DNA of 64,000 nt from NCBI GenBank assembly GCA_041504365.1, contig CP167917.1, forward strand, positions 2,108,001 through 2,172,000, read 5' to 3'. The notes beneath the pieces are model-generated. The model saw only the letters and a program-made list of their open reading frames with translations. It had not been told where the DNA came from and made no database searches. This DNA comes from Dryocola sp. LX212. Lineage in GTDB: Bacteria > Pseudomonadota > Gammaproteobacteria > Enterobacterales > Enterobacteriaceae. Position numbers and translations under genes: made by a program. Below are positions 53,624-62,362 of this stretch, piece after piece (within the stretch, counting starts at the first letter, position 1; the number at the start of each line of letters is the position of its first letter).

Positions 53624-54955
53624 ATGGTGGTTAATTATACGCAGGCGATACGCGGCCAGTTTTTTGATATCGCGAAAGTGGGGGCCAGCCCCGAGGCGCT
53701 GAAGACCAACGCTCGTCATCTGGACGACGGTCTTCTGTTTCTGAACGGCGGCACCATTGCCGCGCTGTTACCCTGGGAAGAAGGGCGCGGCCTGCTGCGC
53801 CATGAAACTGATTATCTGGATAGTCGCGACAAACTTATCCTGCCGGGGTTTGTGGATACCCATCTGCACTATCCGCAAACGGAGATGATTGGCGCCTACG
53901 GCGAGCAGCTTCTGGAATGGCTGGAAACTTACACTTTCCCGGTGGAGAGCCAGTATCAATGCCGTGACCATTCAGCGCGGATGTCTGTATTTTTCCTTAA
54001 TCAGCTACTAAGCAACGGCACGACGACAGCCCTTGTGTTTGGTACGGTACACCCGCAGTCCGTAGATGCGCTGTTCAGCGCGGCTGAACATGTCGGCATG
54101 CGGATGATCGCCGGAAAGGTCATGATGGACCGCAACGCGCCGGAGTACCTGACGGAAACCCCGGAGCAGAGCTATCAGCAGACGCGAGAACTGATTCTGC
54201 GCTGGCATAAGCGGGGCCGTCTCAATTACGCGCTGACCCCACGGTTTGCCCCAACATCTTCCCCGGAGTTACTGGCTGCGGTGCAGAAGCTGCGCGAAGA
54301 ATTCCCGGACACCTGGGTCCATACCCACCTGAGCGAAAACACCAGCGAAGTGGACTGGGTCAAAGCCCTGTGGCCTGCGCACGCCAGCTATCTCGGCGTT
54401 TACCATCATTACAATCTAACGGGTAAACGCAGCGTGTTTGCCCACGGTATCCATCTTCAGGAGTGCGAGTGGGACTGTCTGCACGACACCGACTCAGCTT
54501 TGGCCTTTTGCCCGACCTCAAACCTGTTTCTCGGCAGCGGCCTGTTTAACCTGAAACAGTGTCAGCATAAGCAGGTACGCATGGGAATCGGCACCGATGT
54601 TGGCGCCGGGACGACGTTTAATATGCTGCAAACCCTGGCGGAAGCCTACAAGGTGGCGCAGCTGCAGAGTTATCGCCTGTCAGCTTGTGAAGCGTTCTAC
54701 CATGCCACCCTTGGCGGCGCACACGCGCTGGATCTGGACGGCAAGATTGGCAACTTCCAGACCGGCAAAGAGGCCGACTTCGTGATCCTCGACCCGGCGG
54801 TTACCCCGCTGCAAAAACTGCGCTACGCCAATAGCCGCGATATCTACGAGAAGCTGTTTATCCTGATGACGCTCGGGGATGACCGCAATATCTGGCAAAC
54901 ATGGGTCGACGGAAAATGCGCCTGGCAGCGAGACGAGCTGGAGGTGGCGGCATGA
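53624..54955 (+). CDS. guaD: Guanine deaminase
   Basis: A 443-residue amidohydrolase similar to E. coli GuaD (439 aa). The metal-binding GFVDTHLHYPQTEM, the strand TWVHTHLSEN, the CPTSNLFLGSGLF motif and the GIGTDVGAGTTFNMLQ motif are all present. It converts guanine to xanthine and ammonia with zinc, in the cytoplasm. I chose ATG 53624 (MVVNYTQAIRGQF) because the E. coli N-terminus aligns there; the frame is open from 53510. It feeds xanthine directly to the xanthine dehydrogenase encoded next; its TGA overlaps the xdhA ATG. Confidence 0.94.
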   Translation: MVVNYTQAIRGQFFDIAKVGASPEALKTNARHLDDGLLFLNGGTIAALLPWEEGRGLLRHETDYLDSRDKLILPGFVDTHLHYPQTEMIGAYGEQLLEWLETYTFPVESQYQCRDHSARMSVFFLNQLLSNGTTTALVFGTVHPQSVDALFSAAEHVGMRMIAGKVMMDRNAPEYLTETPEQSYQQTRELILRWHKRGRLNYALTPRFAPTSSPELLAAVQKLREEFPDTWVHTHLSENTSEVDWVKALWPAHASYLGVYHHYNLTGKRSVFAHGIHLQECEWDCLHDTDSALAFCPTSNLFLGSGLFNLKQCQHKQVRMGIGTDVGAGTTFNMLQTLAEAYKVAQLQSYRLSACEAFYHATLGGAHALDLDGKIGNFQTGKEADFVILDPAVTPLQKLRYANSRDIYEKLFILMTLGDDRNIWQTWVDGKCAWQRDELEVAA

Positions 54956-56388
54956 TCCAGTTCCTGCTTAATCAGACGGTGAAAACGCTGGATGATGTCG
55001 ATCCGAATACCACCGTGCTGAACTGGCTGCGCGGCAGTGAACGGCGCTGCGGTACAAAAGAGGGATGCGCATCCGGGGACTGCGGGGCCTGCACCGTTGT
55101 GCTGGGCAGCAGCCACGGCGGGAAGATGCGGTATGACACGGCGAACAGCTGCATTACGCTGATCGGCCAGCTTGACGGTAAGCAGCTGCTGACGGTGGAA
55201 GATCTTGCCGATAACGGCGCGCTTCACCCGGTGCAGCAGGCGATGGCGGACTGCCACGCGTCACAGTGCGGCTTCTGTACGCCGGGCTTCGTGATGTCCA
55301 TGTTTGCGCTGCAAAAAACGCAGGTTGAAGCCACCCGCCACGATATCGAACAGCATCTTGGCGGCAACTTGTGCCGCTGCACTGGCTATCGGCCAATTAT
55401 CGAGGCGGCGGAGCGGGCCTGTAACATGTCCGCAGATCGGTTCACTCTGCAGGAAGAGCAGACCGCCCGTCGGCTGGAGGCGATGAGCAGCTCGGATACC
55501 GCAGTATTAATGAAATCCAATCGCTGTCTGCTGCCGAAAAATCTCGACCAGCTGGCAGAGATTTATCTGCAAAACCCTGAGGCCCGGTTGCTGGCGGGCG
55601 GTACCGATCTGGCGCTGAGCATCACCCAGCAGTACAAAACGATGCCTTTAATCATCGGCATCAGCCAGATAAAAGAGCTGCAGGAGATAACCGTCACCGC
55701 CGATGAGATCCGCATTGGCTCCGCCGCCACTTTACAGGCCTGTCAGCAGGCGCTGGCCGGTCATATCCCGGCGTTCAGCCAGCTGCTGGAGCGCTTTGCC
55801 TCCCGGCAGATTCGTAACCACGGCACCCTCGGCGGCAATCTGGCAAACGCTTCACCCATAGGGGACTGTGCGCCAGTGCTGTTAGCGCTGGATGCGGTAC
55901 TTGAACTGCGCAGCGGGGCTGAGACTCGCAGGCTGCCGCTCGATCGGTTCTTCCTCGGCTTCCGGCAGACCGCCCTGGCCGCGGGTGAGTTTATCAGCCG
56001 TATCGTTATACCTCGCGTGACACTGTCACCAAAATTCAGCGTCTGGAAAGTGTCGAAACGCATGGACGACGATATTTCTACCGTGCTCGGCGCGTTTAAC
56101 CTTCATCTCAACGAAGGCGTAGTGATGAGCGCCAGAGTAGCCTTCGGGGGGATGGCTGCCGTCCCCGCCAGAGCAAAATGCTGTGAACAGACGCTGATCG
56201 GTCAGCCGCTGAATGAAGAGACGCTTGCCAGGGCAAGCCGTGCCCTGAGTGAGGACTTCCAGCCGCTGAGTGATTTTCGCGGCAGCGGTCGCTACCGCCT
56301 TGCCGTGGCGCAAAACCTGCTGCGCCGCCTGATGCTGCAAAGCGGCGACGTTCAAATGCCGCTGGAGGTACACAATTATGTCAGCTAA
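54952..56388 (+). CDS. xdhA: Xanthine dehydrogenase small subunit (2Fe-2S plus FAD)
   Basis: A 478-residue protein with a ferredoxin domain at residues 1-90 (CGTKEGCASGDCGACTVVLG), a second [2Fe-2S] domain (SQCGFCTPGFVM, LGGNLCRCTGYRP, up to about 155), then an FAD domain (LLAGGTDLALS near 218) and a C-terminal CO-dehydrogenase flavoprotein domain. This is the bacterial XdhA layout. It transfers electrons from the molybdenum subunit XdhB to NAD. I took ATG 54952 (GGAGGTGG upstream), overlapping guaD by four bases; the longer frame to 54901 lies in guaD. The xdhB gene overlaps its end by 11 bases. Confidence 0.94.
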   Translation: MIQFLLNQTVKTLDDVDPNTTVLNWLRGSERRCGTKEGCASGDCGACTVVLGSSHGGKMRYDTANSCITLIGQLDGKQLLTVEDLADNGALHPVQQAMADCHASQCGFCTPGFVMSMFALQKTQVEATRHDIEQHLGGNLCRCTGYRPIIEAAERACNMSADRFTLQEEQTARRLEAMSSSDTAVLMKSNRCLLPKNLDQLAEIYLQNPEARLLAGGTDLALSITQQYKTMPLIIGISQIKELQEITVTADEIRIGSAATLQACQQALAGHIPAFSQLLERFASRQIRNHGTLGGNLANASPIGDCAPVLLALDAVLELRSGAETRRLPLDRFFLGFRQTALAAGEFISRIVIPRVTLSPKFSVWKVSKRMDDDISTVLGAFNLHLNEGVVMSARVAFGGMAAVPARAKCCEQTLIGQPLNEETLARASRALSEDFQPLSDFRGSGRYRLAVAQNLLRRLMLQSGDVQMPLEVHNYVS

Positions 56389-58723
56389 CCCGGTTCGCCT
56401 CTCTGAACAGGCCCTGATTGAACAGTTTACCCGCGAGCTGACCGGCGGAGCGGGCAGCAGCAGCAGGCATGAAAGCGCCGATAAACAGGTCAGCGGCAAA
56501 GCGGAATATATCGACGACAGGCCGGCGTTGCCCGGCCTGCTGCATCTGTGTCCGGTGCTCAGCGAACATGCACACGCCAGAATTGTCAATATTGATGTTA
56601 GCGCCTGTCTTGCCGCCCCCGGCGTGGTGCGGGTGTTCGGCTGGCAGAATGTGCCGGGCGAGCTGGATATCGGGCCGCTGGAGCCGGGCGATCCGCTGTT
56701 TGCCAGAGAAATTGTCGAGTATCACGGACAGGTCGTGCTGACCGTCGCCGCCGAAACGCCCGAAGCCGCGCGCGCTGCGGCCCAGCTCGCAAAAATTGAA
56801 TATGAAATTCTTGAGCCTGTGCTGGATGTAGAGGCCGCTCTGGCGCGCAAGAGCTACGTTCAGGAGCCGCATATCCACAAGCGCGGGGACGCGAAATCCG
56901 CGCTGGCGGCTGCTGCGCATCGCGTTCAGGGGCAGTTTCACATTGGCGGCCAGGAACACTTTTATCTGGAAGGGCAGATTGCCATGGTGCAGCCCGGCGA
57001 GGACGGCAGCGTCACGGTCTGGTCCTCTACCCAGCATCCGACGGAAGTGCAGAAGCTGGTGGCTTCGGTATTGGGCATTTCAATGAATAAAGTGACCGTC
57101 GATATGCGCCGCATGGGCGGCGGCTTCGGCGGTAAAGAGACGCAGGCCGCCAGCTTTGCGTGCCATGCCGCACTGGCGGCAACGCTGACCGGCCGCCCGG
57201 CAAAAATGCGCGTTTCCCGACGCGACGATATGCGCATCACCGGCAAACGCCACCCGTTCTTTGTGCGTTATGACGTAGGGTTTACCGATGAAGGAATGCT
57301 GAACGGCGTGGTTATTGATCTGGCGGCCAACTGCGGCTATTCGCTGGATCTTTCAGGATCGATCTGCGACCGGGCGATGTTCCATGCGGACAACGCCTAC
57401 TATCTTGGCGACGCGCTGATTACCGGCTACCGCTGCCGTACGAATCTGGCCTCCAATACGGCCTTCCGGGGCTTTGGCGGCCCGCAGGGCATGGTGGCCA
57501 TCGAGCAGATCATGGACCACATTGCCCGCGAACTGGGACTGGATCCCCTTGAGGTACGCAAACGTAATTATTACGGCGAGCACGAGCGCAATGTTACCCA
57601 CTACCATCAGACGGTGGAACATAATATCCTGCCGGAAATCACACGCCAGCTGGAAGAGAGCGCAGGCTATGCGGCACGGCGCGCAGAAATAGAAATATTT
57701 AATCGCCAGAGTCCCGTGCTCAAACGCGGGCTGGCGCTGACGCCGGTCAAATTCGGCATCTCATTTACATCAAGCTTCCTGAACCAGGCCGGGGCGCTAA
57801 TTGTTATCTACACCGACGGTACGGTACAGCTCAACCACGGCGGCACGGAAATGGGCCAGGGGCTGAACACCAAAGTGACGCAGATTGTCGCCAGCGTGCT
57901 GCAAATTCCTCTGGAGCAGATTCAGGTCTGTGCCACTAACACCGGTAAAGTGCCGAATACCTCGCCGACGGCGGCGTCTTCCGGAACCGATCTCAACGGC
58001 AAGGCGGCAGAAAGCGCGGCGCAGACCATAAAAGACCGGCTGGTGGAGATGCTATGCGGGTTACACCGCTGTTCTGCAGAGCAGGTTGAGTTTCGCAACG
58101 GCGTGGTAAAAGTACCCGGCCATCATTTTACTTTTGCAGAAGTGGCAAACATGGCGTGGCTGAACCAGGTGCCGCTCTCCGCCAGCGGATTTTATAAGGT
58201 GCCAGGCATTCATTACGATCGTGCCGCCGGGCGCGGGCAGCCGTTCTACTATTTCTCCTACGGCGCGGCCTGCTCGGAGGTGATTGTCGATACCCTGACC
58301 GGGGAATATCGCCTGCTGCGCACGGATATACTGCATGACGTCGGCACCTCCCTGAACCCGGCGCTGGATATCGGCCAGATAGAAGGGGGCTTTATTCAGG
58401 GCGCGGGCTGGCTGACCTGTGAGGAGCTGGTATGGAGCGACAAAGGCCAGCTGATGACCGACAGCCCGATGAGCTACAAAATCCCGGCGATTGGCGATGC
58501 GCCTGCGGACTTTCGCGTATCGCTGCTGGCCGGCCACGCCAATCCGCAGCAGACCGTTTATCACTCAAAGGCCGTTGGCGAGCCGCCGTTTATGTTGGGC
58601 ATTTCAGTGTGGTGCGCCTTGCAGGACGCGGTTGCCAGCGTCAGCGGCTATCGCAAACATCCCTTACTGGATGCGCCCGCCACGCCTGAACGCGTCTTCT
58701 GGGGCTGTCAGGAGGCACGATGA
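56378..58723 (+). CDS. xdhB: Xanthine dehydrogenase molybdenum-cofactor subunit
   Basis: A 781-residue molybdopterin-binding subunit of the xanthine dehydrogenase family. Landmark segments are HIGGQEHFYLEGQ (about 190), QHPTEVQKLVASVLG, RRMGGGFGGKET (about 245), AFRGFGGPQG (about 365) and, near the end, AVGEPPFMLG, which carries the active-site glutamate of the family. It hydroxylates xanthine (and hypoxanthine) at C8 or C2, giving urate, using water as the oxygen source. The gene follows xdhA with an 11-bp overlap and overlaps xdhC by four bases, so stoichiometric synthesis is likely. Confidence 0.94.
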   Translation: MSANPVRLSEQALIEQFTRELTGGAGSSSRHESADKQVSGKAEYIDDRPALPGLLHLCPVLSEHAHARIVNIDVSACLAAPGVVRVFGWQNVPGELDIGPLEPGDPLFAREIVEYHGQVVLTVAAETPEAARAAAQLAKIEYEILEPVLDVEAALARKSYVQEPHIHKRGDAKSALAAAAHRVQGQFHIGGQEHFYLEGQIAMVQPGEDGSVTVWSSTQHPTEVQKLVASVLGISMNKVTVDMRRMGGGFGGKETQAASFACHAALAATLTGRPAKMRVSRRDDMRITGKRHPFFVRYDVGFTDEGMLNGVVIDLAANCGYSLDLSGSICDRAMFHADNAYYLGDALITGYRCRTNLASNTAFRGFGGPQGMVAIEQIMDHIARELGLDPLEVRKRNYYGEHERNVTHYHQTVEHNILPEITRQLEESAGYAARRAEIEIFNRQSPVLKRGLALTPVKFGISFTSSFLNQAGALIVIYTDGTVQLNHGGTEMGQGLNTKVTQIVASVLQIPLEQIQVCATNTGKVPNTSPTAASSGTDLNGKAAESAAQTIKDRLVEMLCGLHRCSAEQVEFRNGVVKVPGHHFTFAEVANMAWLNQVPLSASGFYKVPGIHYDRAAGRGQPFYYFSYGAACSEVIVDTLTGEYRLLRTDILHDVGTSLNPALDIGQIEGGFIQGAGWLTCEELVWSDKGQLMTDSPMSYKIPAIGDAPADFRVSLLAGHANPQQTVYHSKAVGEPPFMLGISVWCALQDAVASVSGYRKHPLLDAPATPERVFWGCQEAR

Positions 58724-59490
58724 ACGACGAGTGGATCGGTATTCTGTCGCAGCTGCGCGAGCGTCGCGAACCCTGCGTCCTGCTCACCGTGCTGGAGGAA
58801 AAAGGGTCTGTGCCGCGTAACGGCGGCACAAAAATGGTGGTCGGGCCGGAACAAACCTGGCTGACCATCGGCGGCGGGCACCTGGAGTTTCAGTGCATCG
58901 CGATGGCCCGTGAAATGCTGGGAAACAGTGCCAGCACGCCACGGGTGGAGCACTTTAATCTGGGGGCGCGGCTGGGCCAGTGCTGCGGAGGGATGACGAA
59001 GGTCCTGTTCGAGCCGCTCATCCAGCCGCAGCCGCAGATCATCGTATTTGGCGCGGGTCACGTTGGTAGAGCGCTCGTCTCACTGCTGGCAACGCTGCCA
59101 TGTCGTATTACCTGGGTCGATGAGCGTCCGGATCAGTTGTTAAACGTGCCGGATGGGGTAAAGGCTGTTCACGCTGAGGATCCGCTTGATGCGGTGGCGG
59201 CTGCCGCGCCGGACGGCTACTTTGTCGTCATGACCCACCATCATCCACGCGATCTGGAGCTGGCCGAGGCGATACTCAGGCGCGGGGATTACCGCTATTT
59301 TGGCCTGATTGGCTCGCAGACCAAACGCCAGCGTTTTGAATATCGTCTGGAAGGAAAGGGAGTGAGCACCCGGCAGCTTAATACGATGCGCTGCCCGGTG
59401 GGGCTTGCGGACGTGAAGGGCAAGCTCCCGGCGGAAATTGCCGTGGCGATTGCGGCAGAGATTATTGCCGTTTATCAGGCAGCCCTCTGA
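58720..59490 (+). CDS. xdhC: Xanthine dehydrogenase accessory protein XdhC
   Basis: A 256-residue XdhC/CoxI-family protein. The N-terminal half has the family core CVLLTVLEEKGSVPRNGGTKMVV, and the C-terminal half a Rossmann fold (IIVFGAGHVGRALVSLLA) with GLIGSQTKRQRF. Members bind the molybdenum cofactor, promote its sulfuration and insert it into the large subunit. It is the last gene of the guaD-xdhABC operon, overlapping xdhB by four bases. A REP unit follows at once. Confidence 0.94.
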   Translation: MNDEWIGILSQLRERREPCVLLTVLEEKGSVPRNGGTKMVVGPEQTWLTIGGGHLEFQCIAMAREMLGNSASTPRVEHFNLGARLGQCCGGMTKVLFEPLIQPQPQIIVFGAGHVGRALVSLLATLPCRITWVDERPDQLLNVPDGVKAVHAEDPLDAVAAAAPDGYFVVMTHHHPRDLELAEAILRRGDYRYFGLIGSQTKRQRFEYRLEGKGVSTRQLNTMRCPVGLADVKGKLPAEIAVAIAAEIIAVYQAAL

Positions 59491-59495
59491 ATCAG

Positions 59496-59525
59496 GCGGA
59501 TGACGCTGGCGCTTATCCGCCCTAC
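59496..59525. repeat. REP-like element
   Basis: GCGGATGACGCTGGCG followed by CTTATCCGCCCTAC, six bases beyond the xdhC stop; probably protects the operon transcript and separates it from dcp. Confidence 0.8.
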
Positions 59526-59568
59526 AATCAAGGCAATACTTTCCGTTCACTCCTTTCCGGGGGCCTAA

Positions 59569-61611
59569 ATGTCCGACAACCCGTTCTTCCACGTCAGCCT
59601 GTTACCGTACCAGGCACCGCGCTTCGACGAAATCAAAGACAGCCATTACCGTCCCGCTTTCGATGAGGCTAAACGTCTTAAGCTCGCTGAAGTGGCCCTG
59701 ATCGCGCAGGCCGGTGAAGCACCCACGTTCGAAAATACTATCCTGGCGCTGGAAAAAACGGGGCGGATGCTGTCCCGCGTGACCAGCGTCTTTTTCGCCA
59801 TGACGGCGGCCCACACCAACGATTATCTGCAGCAGCTGGACGAAGAGTTTGCCAGCGAGCTGGCGGAGCTGGGCGATGACATACGCCTTAATGAAGCCCT
59901 GTTTAGCCGTATCGATGCGGTTTATCAGCAGCGTCATGGTTTGGATCTGGACAGCGAGTCTCTGCGCCTGGTGGAGGTCATCTGGCAGCATTTCCATCTG
60001 GCGGGTGCTACGCTCAATGCGCAACAAAAATCCCGGCTGAAAATACTCAATAAAGAAGCCGCGCAGCTCAGCAGCCAGTTTAATAACCGCCTGCATGCGG
60101 CGGGCAAGGCAGGCGGTCTGGTGCTTGAAAAAGCCTCTCAGCTGGATGGGCTCAGCAGCAGCGAAATCGCCGCGGCTACACAGGCCGCCGAAGACAAGGG
60201 GCTGAAAGAGCGCTGGCTGATCCCGCTGCTGAATTTTACTCAGCAGCCCGCGCTGCAATCGTTGAGCGACCGTCAGACCCGTGAAAAGCTTTTCAAAGCC
60301 GGATGGGAACGCACTCAGCGCGGCGATGGCAACGACACCCGCGCCATTGTGGCAAGGCTGGCGACGCTGCGCGCGGAGCAGGCTCAGCTGTTAGGTTTCG
60401 ACAACTACGCGGCGTGGAAAATCGCCGACCAGATGGCGAAAACGCCGGATGCGGCGCTCGGGTTTATGCGTAACATCGTGCCTGCCGCCACGGCGCGCGC
60501 GCAGCGCGAACTTGCGGATATCCAGCAGGTAATAGATGCACAGCAGGGCGGTTTTAAGGCGCAGGTCTGGGACTGGGCATTTTACGCCGAGCAGGTGCGC
60601 CGGGGGAAGTACGACCTCGACGAAGCGCAGATCAAACCCTACTTCGAACTGAACGGCGTGCTGGACAACGGCATGTTCTGGGCGGCGAGCAAACTGTTCG
60701 GCCTTAAATTTGTTGAACGCTTTGATATCCCGACTTATCACCCGGACGTGCGCGTGTGGGAAATCATCGATAAGGACGGGCGCGGCATGGCGCTGTTCTA
60801 CGGCGATTACTTTGCGCGGGACAGCAAAGGCGGCGGCGCCTGGATGGGGAATTTTGTTGAACAGTCAACCCTGTTCGAAAACGATCCGGTGATTTACAAC
60901 GTCTGTAACTACGTGAAGCCCGCGGCAGGCGAACCCGCGCTTATCTCCTGGGATGACGTGGTGACGCTGTTCCATGAGTTCGGCCACACGCTGCATGGCA
61001 TGTTCGCCAGCCAGCGTTACGCCACGTTATCCGGCACTAATACGCCGCGTGATTTTGTCGAGTTTCCTTCACAAATCAACGAGCACTGGGCAAGCCAGCC
61101 GGAAGTTTTCGCCAACTACGCACGCCATTATCTGACCGGCGAGCCAATGCCTGAACCACTGCGTGAAAAGCTCTTCAAAGCTGCGCAGTTCAACAAAGGC
61201 TACGACATGACGGAACTGTTGGCCGCCGCGCTGCTGGATATGAACTGGCACAGCCTGCAGCCGGGAACGGATGTTTCAGACGTGGCGCAGTTTGAAAGCG
61301 GCGCGCTGGAACGAGAAAAGATAAATCTGGCGGCGGTGCCACCACGTTACCGCAGCAGCTACTTCGCCCATATCTTCGGCGGCGGCTATGCGGCAGGGTA
61401 TTACGCCTATATCTGGACGCAGATGCTGGCAGACGACGGCTACCAGTGGTTTTTGGAGCAGGGCGGATTAACGCCGGAGAACGGCCAGCGTTTCCGCGAG
61501 GCGATTTTGTCCCGCGGAAACAGCAGCGATCTGTCTCAGCTCTATCGCGACTGGCGCGGGCACGATCCCTACAGCGAACCGATGCTGAAGAATCGCGGTC
61601 TGGCTCAATAA
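59569..61611 (+). CDS. dcp: Peptidyl-dipeptidase Dcp (M3 family)
   Basis: A 680-residue zinc metallopeptidase of the M3 thimet family. The motif FHEFGHTLH places zinc ligands His469 and His473 with catalytic Glu470; the third ligand lies downstream near FVEFPSQINEHW. The beginning NPFFHVSLLPYQAPRFDEIKDSHY fits E. coli Dcp (681 aa). It removes C-terminal dipeptides from oligopeptides, mainly in the cytoplasm. The start is ATG 59569. Upstream is a REP unit, so it is probably transcribed on its own. Confidence 0.96.
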   Translation: MSDNPFFHVSLLPYQAPRFDEIKDSHYRPAFDEAKRLKLAEVALIAQAGEAPTFENTILALEKTGRMLSRVTSVFFAMTAAHTNDYLQQLDEEFASELAELGDDIRLNEALFSRIDAVYQQRHGLDLDSESLRLVEVIWQHFHLAGATLNAQQKSRLKILNKEAAQLSSQFNNRLHAAGKAGGLVLEKASQLDGLSSSEIAAATQAAEDKGLKERWLIPLLNFTQQPALQSLSDRQTREKLFKAGWERTQRGDGNDTRAIVARLATLRAEQAQLLGFDNYAAWKIADQMAKTPDAALGFMRNIVPAATARAQRELADIQQVIDAQQGGFKAQVWDWAFYAEQVRRGKYDLDEAQIKPYFELNGVLDNGMFWAASKLFGLKFVERFDIPTYHPDVRVWEIIDKDGRGMALFYGDYFARDSKGGGAWMGNFVEQSTLFENDPVIYNVCNYVKPAAGEPALISWDDVVTLFHEFGHTLHGMFASQRYATLSGTNTPRDFVEFPSQINEHWASQPEVFANYARHYLTGEPMPEPLREKLFKAAQFNKGYDMTELLAAALLDMNWHSLQPGTDVSDVAQFESGALEREKINLAAVPPRYRSSYFAHIFGGGYAAGYYAYIWTQMLADDGYQWFLEQGGLTPENGQRFREAILSRGNSSDLSQLYRDWRGHDPYSEPMLKNRGLAQ

Positions 61612-61612
61612 A

Positions 61613-61638
61613 GGGTGGATGGCGTTTATCCACTCTAC
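61613..61638. repeat. REP-like element, GTGGAT variant
   Basis: GGGTGGATGGCG followed by TTTATCCACTCTAC, directly after the dcp stop. Same variant type as at 17836 and 22103. Confidence 0.65.
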
Positions 61639-61706
61639 AAAACCGGTGGCTGGAGGACGGATGAGCGGCCCGAATAAAACTGACGGTTTTTTGAGCTGGC
61701 TATTTA

Positions 61707-61715
61707 TGCTACAAT
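61707..61715 (+). promoter_or_regulatory. Extended -10 promoter of the ydiH-like gene
   Basis: TGCTACAAT combines an extended TG with a -10 TACAAT, about 38 bases before the start codon. No strong -35 is visible (TTTTTT at 17 bp), which suits an extended -10 promoter. Confidence 0.55.
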
Positions 61716-61752
61716 CATTGTCGGTTTCACAACGAACATATTGAGGATTGCA

Positions 61753-61941
61753 ATGAATACCAAAACCAGCCCGGCCACGCTTGCGTTTGAATTTCTTCGT
61801 CGCGAAGCAGAGAGCCTGACCCCGGCCCAGTACCTGGTCAAGTTCAACCAGCTTAAGCTTGAGTTTGCGGACTTAATGGAGCTGACCTCGCTAGAACTGC
61901 GCGAAGAAATTTCCCACGCACACAGCCTCGGTATTCATTGA
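61753..61941 (+). CDS. ydiH: YdiH-like small protein
   Basis: A 62-residue protein sharing the pattern LAFEFLRREAESLTPAQYL and LKLEFADLMELTSLELREEI with E. coli YdiH (62 aa). It is predicted to be two or three helices with a charged surface, and has no signal peptide or membrane segment. The function is unknown. The start is ATG 61753 after TTGAGGATTGCA (GAGG at -9). The gene has its own extended -10 promoter and is closed by a strong bidirectional terminator. Confidence 0.85.
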   Translation: MNTKTSPATLAFEFLRREAESLTPAQYLVKFNQLKLEFADLMELTSLELREEISHAHSLGIH

Positions 61942-61958
61942 TTCCTGAGCTCCTGTTG

Positions 61959-61991
61959 TAAAAAAAGCCACTGTAAACAGTGGCTTTTTTG
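61959..61991. terminator. Strong bidirectional intrinsic terminator
   Basis: AAAAAAGCCACTG, loop TAAA, CAGTGGCTTTTTT. The A-run and T-run flank a seven-base stem, so it serves both ydiH and the convergent CsbD/DUF883-like gene. Confidence 0.92.
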
Positions 61992-62027
61992 TTTTATTGC
62001 TGTTGAACTATCGGCAAACAAAGTCGG

Positions 62028-62276
62028 TTATTTACGGCCTAACAGAAAACCGATCACTACACCAATCGCACCCGCGACGGCTAAGCCACCCAGTGGGTTA
62101 GAGGAAACCTGATCGCGCACGGTGTCTGCGGCATCCCTTACGGCGTAGCTCGCCTGCGAGGCATATTTTTTTGCCGCACCCGCCGCAGCGTGGTCAGGGC
62201 GGTTAGTCTCGCGACCGAAAACTTCCTGTGCTTTACCCGCTGCTTCGTTCAATTTATCTTCGGCTTTCTCAAACAT
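62028..62276 (-). CDS. Small CsbD/DUF883-like protein with C-terminal membrane anchor
   Basis: An 82-residue protein. The N-terminal half (FEKAEDKLNEAAGKAQEVFGRET) looks CsbD-like or DUF883-like and predicted helical. The C-terminus ends NPLGGLAVAGAIGVVIGFLLGRK, the glycine-zipper-like tail of the ElaB/YqjD/YgaM group, which in YqjD anchors it to the inner membrane and binds stalled ribosomes. I chose ATG 62276 with AAGGAG upstream. In E. coli such proteins rise in stationary phase under RpoS. The exact role is not known here. Confidence 0.78.
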   Translation of the reverse strand: MFEKAEDKLNEAAGKAQEVFGRETNRPDHAAAGAAKKYASQASYAVRDAADTVRDQVSSNPLGGLAVAGAIGVVIGFLLGRK

Positions 62277-62362
62277 GTCGGACTCCTTAGGTGTGTATTC
62301 ACCATTGAGTATAGCCAAAGCCCGGAACCTGCCAGCCGCTTTAGGAATGTTCGCCGTCTGGC

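Noticed and set aside
54901-54951. Upstream start for xdhA (MGRRKMRL)
   Set aside because: It lies within guaD; ATG 54952 gives the conserved MIQFLLNQ ferredoxin start and an ATGA overlap.
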